Positions 12,459-13,525 of a stretch of 13,525 nt of DNA are shown here, one piece after another (positions within the stretch are counted from its first letter, which is position 1; every line of letters begins with the position of its first letter). The stretch spans positions 1 to 13,525 of the forward strand of contig PQAG01000182.1 in assembly GCA_003104895.1 (NCBI GenBank), given 5' to 3'. This DNA is from Nitrosomonadales bacterium. Lineage in GTDB: Bacteria > Pseudomonadota > Gammaproteobacteria > Burkholderiales > Sulfuricellaceae. The position numbers were made by a program, and so were the translations under genes. The notes under the pieces are model-generated. The model searched no databases, was not told the DNA's origin, and saw nothing but the letters and a program-made list of their open reading frames with translations.

Positions 12459-12473
12459 TTGACAAGGAACACC

Positions 12474-12938
12474 ATGCGTCCATTCTTCATTCCCCAGCAA
12501 GTCAGCGCCATCCTCTCCCGGCTGCCGCAGTATCCTCATTCACTGATTTTCACCCGCGCAATCAACCTGGCCCTGGGCAGCAAGCTCCAGGACCCGGTCT
12601 GGCAACCGCTCCATGGAAAGCGGATCTGCATCCGGGTCAGGGATGCCGGCATCGCCTTCCATTTCACGCTTGACCAGAACGGTCTTGCCACCCGCAGCGC
12701 CACGGCCCGGCCCGACCTGGCCATCAGCGCCAGCGCCCAGGATTTCGTGCTGCTGGCGCTGCGCAAGGAAGATCCGGACACCCTGTTTTTCTCCCGCCGC
12801 CTGGTGATGGAAGGCGACACCGAGCTGGGCCTGCTGGTGAAAAACACCCTGGACGGCATGGAACTGCCGCCGCTGGATTTTCGCCTCCTTCTGCCCGCCC
12901 ACCTGTTCGGCAAGCTCAGGATGCGTCTGCTGGCATAA
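12474..12938 (+). CDS. ubiT: UbiT, SCP2-domain lipid-binding ubiquinone factor
   Basis: 154-residue SCP2 sterol-carrier-fold protein. In E. coli, UbiT (YhbT, ~174 residues) binds isoprenoid lipids and is required for ubiquinone synthesis without O2, replacing the aerobic factor UbiJ. Visible features: an N-terminal amphipathic stretch (FIPQQVSAILSRLPQYPHSLIFTRAINLALG), then the SCP2 core (KRICIRVRDAGIAFHFTLDQNG, RPDLAISASAQDFVLLALRKEDPDTLFFSRRLVMEGDTELGLLVKNTLDGME) and a C-terminal tail LLPAHLFGKLRMRLLA. An in-frame TTG at 12459 is rejected in favour of the ATG at 12474, which has AAGGA five bases before it. It is the third ubi gene in line and probably the last of the operon. In E. coli ubiT is divergent from ubiUV, so the single ubiUVT transcript is an arrangement difference. 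Confidence 0.93.
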   Translation: MRPFFIPQQVSAILSRLPQYPHSLIFTRAINLALGSKLQDPVWQPLHGKRICIRVRDAGIAFHFTLDQNGLATRSATARPDLAISASAQDFVLLALRKEDPDTLFFSRRLVMEGDTELGLLVKNTLDGMELPPLDFRLLLPAHLFGKLRMRLLA

Positions 12939-12969
12939 ATCGAAACATCACAATCTATAGTGTTTATGC

Positions 12970-13000
12970 TTTACAAATAACCACTACATGTTGTTATAAT
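12970..13000 (+). promoter_or_regulatory. Sigma70-type promoter of the PilZ gene
   Basis: TTTACA at 12970-12975 and a perfect TATAAT at 12995-13000 with a TG-extended -10 (TGT directly before it). The spacer is 19 bases, or 18 if TTACAA is taken as the -35. The extended -10 offsets the long spacer. The predicted start near 13007 leaves about 30 bases of leader with a strong ribosome binding site. Confidence 0.65.
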
Positions 13001-13036
13001 CCTTCTCACAAAGATGAATGATGTGAGGAGGATTCC

Positions 13037-13435
13037 ATGCCGTTTGCCAAAGCTTTCCAGCCGCAAAACCGGTCTGAAACACGCCGCGCCCACCATGTCC
13101 ATTTGCGCGTCATCAACGGCGGCCAGCGCACCCACGAAGCGCGGGGAGAAATGCGTTGCTCGCGCCGAATCCCGATGGAATGCTACGTCAAGGTCAGGAC
13201 GGCGGAAAGCGGCGAGGTGTTCTACGCCATGAGCAAGGATCTGAGCGTGGATGGCGTGGCCTTCATTGCCCAGTACGTGCCCCGCTATGGCGAACTGATG
13301 GAGATTCAGCTGCAGCCGCCGCCCGGCTCCAGCGCAAAGCCCTTCAAGGCGCTGGTTCAGGTGCGCCGTTGCAGCCAGGTGGGCGACAACAGGGGTTACG
13401 AGATCGGCGCGGCAATCATCAAGGTGCGCCAGTAA
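13037..13435 (+). CDS. PilZ-domain c-di-GMP-binding protein
   Basis: 132-residue cytosolic protein. Residues from ~40 form a PilZ domain: the c-di-GMP-binding RxxxR motif is R40-CSR-R44 in MRCSRRIPMECYVKV, and the D/NxSxxG motif is D68-LSVDG in SKDLSVDGVAFI. The closing strands are GELMEIQLQPPP...KALVQVRRCSQVGDNRGYEIGAAIIKV. The first ~35 residues are basic, His/Arg-rich and probably disordered (NRSETRRAHHVHLRVINGGQRTHEARG). Both ligand-binding motifs are intact, so c-di-GMP binding is likely. It is a stand-alone PilZ protein, so it would act on a partner (motility, exopolysaccharide or transcription). GAGGAG at 13025-13030 supports the ATG, and a good promoter lies upstream. No c-di-GMP enzyme gene is in the window. 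Confidence 0.88.
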   Translation: MPFAKAFQPQNRSETRRAHHVHLRVINGGQRTHEARGEMRCSRRIPMECYVKVRTAESGEVFYAMSKDLSVDGVAFIAQYVPRYGELMEIQLQPPPGSSAKPFKALVQVRRCSQVGDNRGYEIGAAIIKVRQ

Positions 13436-13448
13436 TTTGTTGATGTCA

Positions 13449-13525
13449 TTGCGAGAAGCGTAGCGACGAAGCAATCTGTTTCTCGCTGCCCAGGAAAAAG
13501 CAAGATTGCTTCGCTACGCTCGCAA
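13449..13525. repeat. Dispersed inverted repeat (TTGCGAG...GCAATCT), cut by the window end
   Basis: The left arm 13449-13477 (begins TTGCGAG, ends GAAGCAATCT) and the right arm 13503-13525 (begins AGATTGCTTC, ends GCTCGCAA) are imperfect inverted copies separated by 25 bases; the left arm has three extra bases. The GCGTAGCGA..GAAGCAATCT pattern is a familiar intergenic dispersed repeat in several proteobacterial genomes. It could also serve as the transcript end of the PilZ gene, 13 bases after its stop. Confidence 0.75.

Noticed and set aside
11556..12539. Long minus-strand open frame (327 codons) opposite ubiV
   Set aside because: Antisense shadow of ubiV, with no domain signature and no sensible ribosome binding site.

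Overview
The window looks like chromosomal DNA of a GC-rich Gram-negative bacterium, most likely a betaproteobacterium. This is inferred from the mix of an O2-independent ubiquinone (ubiUVT) operon, a SlyB-type glycine-zipper lipoprotein, DUF3617 and Adhesin_E-type exported proteins, a SCO/cytochrome c cluster, and dispersed GGGGACAGACCACG and TTGCGAG...GCAATCT repeats. No rRNA, tRNA, CRISPR array or intact transposase is visible.

Layout. (1) 1-1122 is an accessory, repeat-rich island. It holds a 5'-truncated polymorphic-toxin C-terminal remnant followed by a probable DUF6966-like immunity gene. The pair is bracketed by perfect 18-bp inverted repeats (61-78 and 834-851), and more REP-like repeats lie between the pair and menD. 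(2) 1123-2856 is menD, apparently without other men genes nearby; it carries a perfect 40-bp palindrome inside its reading frame. (3) 5898 down to 2786 (minus strand) is a tightly packed run of exported proteins: ankyrin-repeat protein, small two-Cys protein, SCO1/SenC copper chaperone, di-haem c-type cytochrome, and an unknown exported protein whose 3' end overlaps the 3' end of menD. (4) 5990-8207 (plus) holds an Adhesin_E-like protein, an FmdE-like protein with an adjacent unknown partner, and a methionine-rich DUF3617-like protein. (5) 8841-8245 and 9391-8933 (minus) hold a CAP/SCP-domain exported protein and a SlyB-like lipoprotein. (6) 9584-12938 (plus) is a compact operon of a YhcC-type radical SAM protein, UbiU, UbiV and UbiT. 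(7) 13037-13435 is a PilZ-domain protein with a good promoter, followed by a dispersed inverted repeat that runs off the window.

How it fits together. The strongest metabolic signal is quinone biology compatible with low oxygen. UbiU/UbiV (both with all expected cluster cysteines) and UbiT allow ubiquinone synthesis without O2, and MenD commits chorismate/isochorismate to menaquinone. The minus-strand SCO1-cytochrome c group fits haem/copper electron-transfer chemistry in the periplasm. The island at the left edge looks like an inter-bacterial competition remnant (toxin tip plus immunity) moved or trimmed by repeat elements. The parts most worth following up are the repeat-bracketed toxin/immunity pair, the palindrome inside menD, the unknown pair at 6437-7573, and the radical SAM protein tied to ubiUVT.
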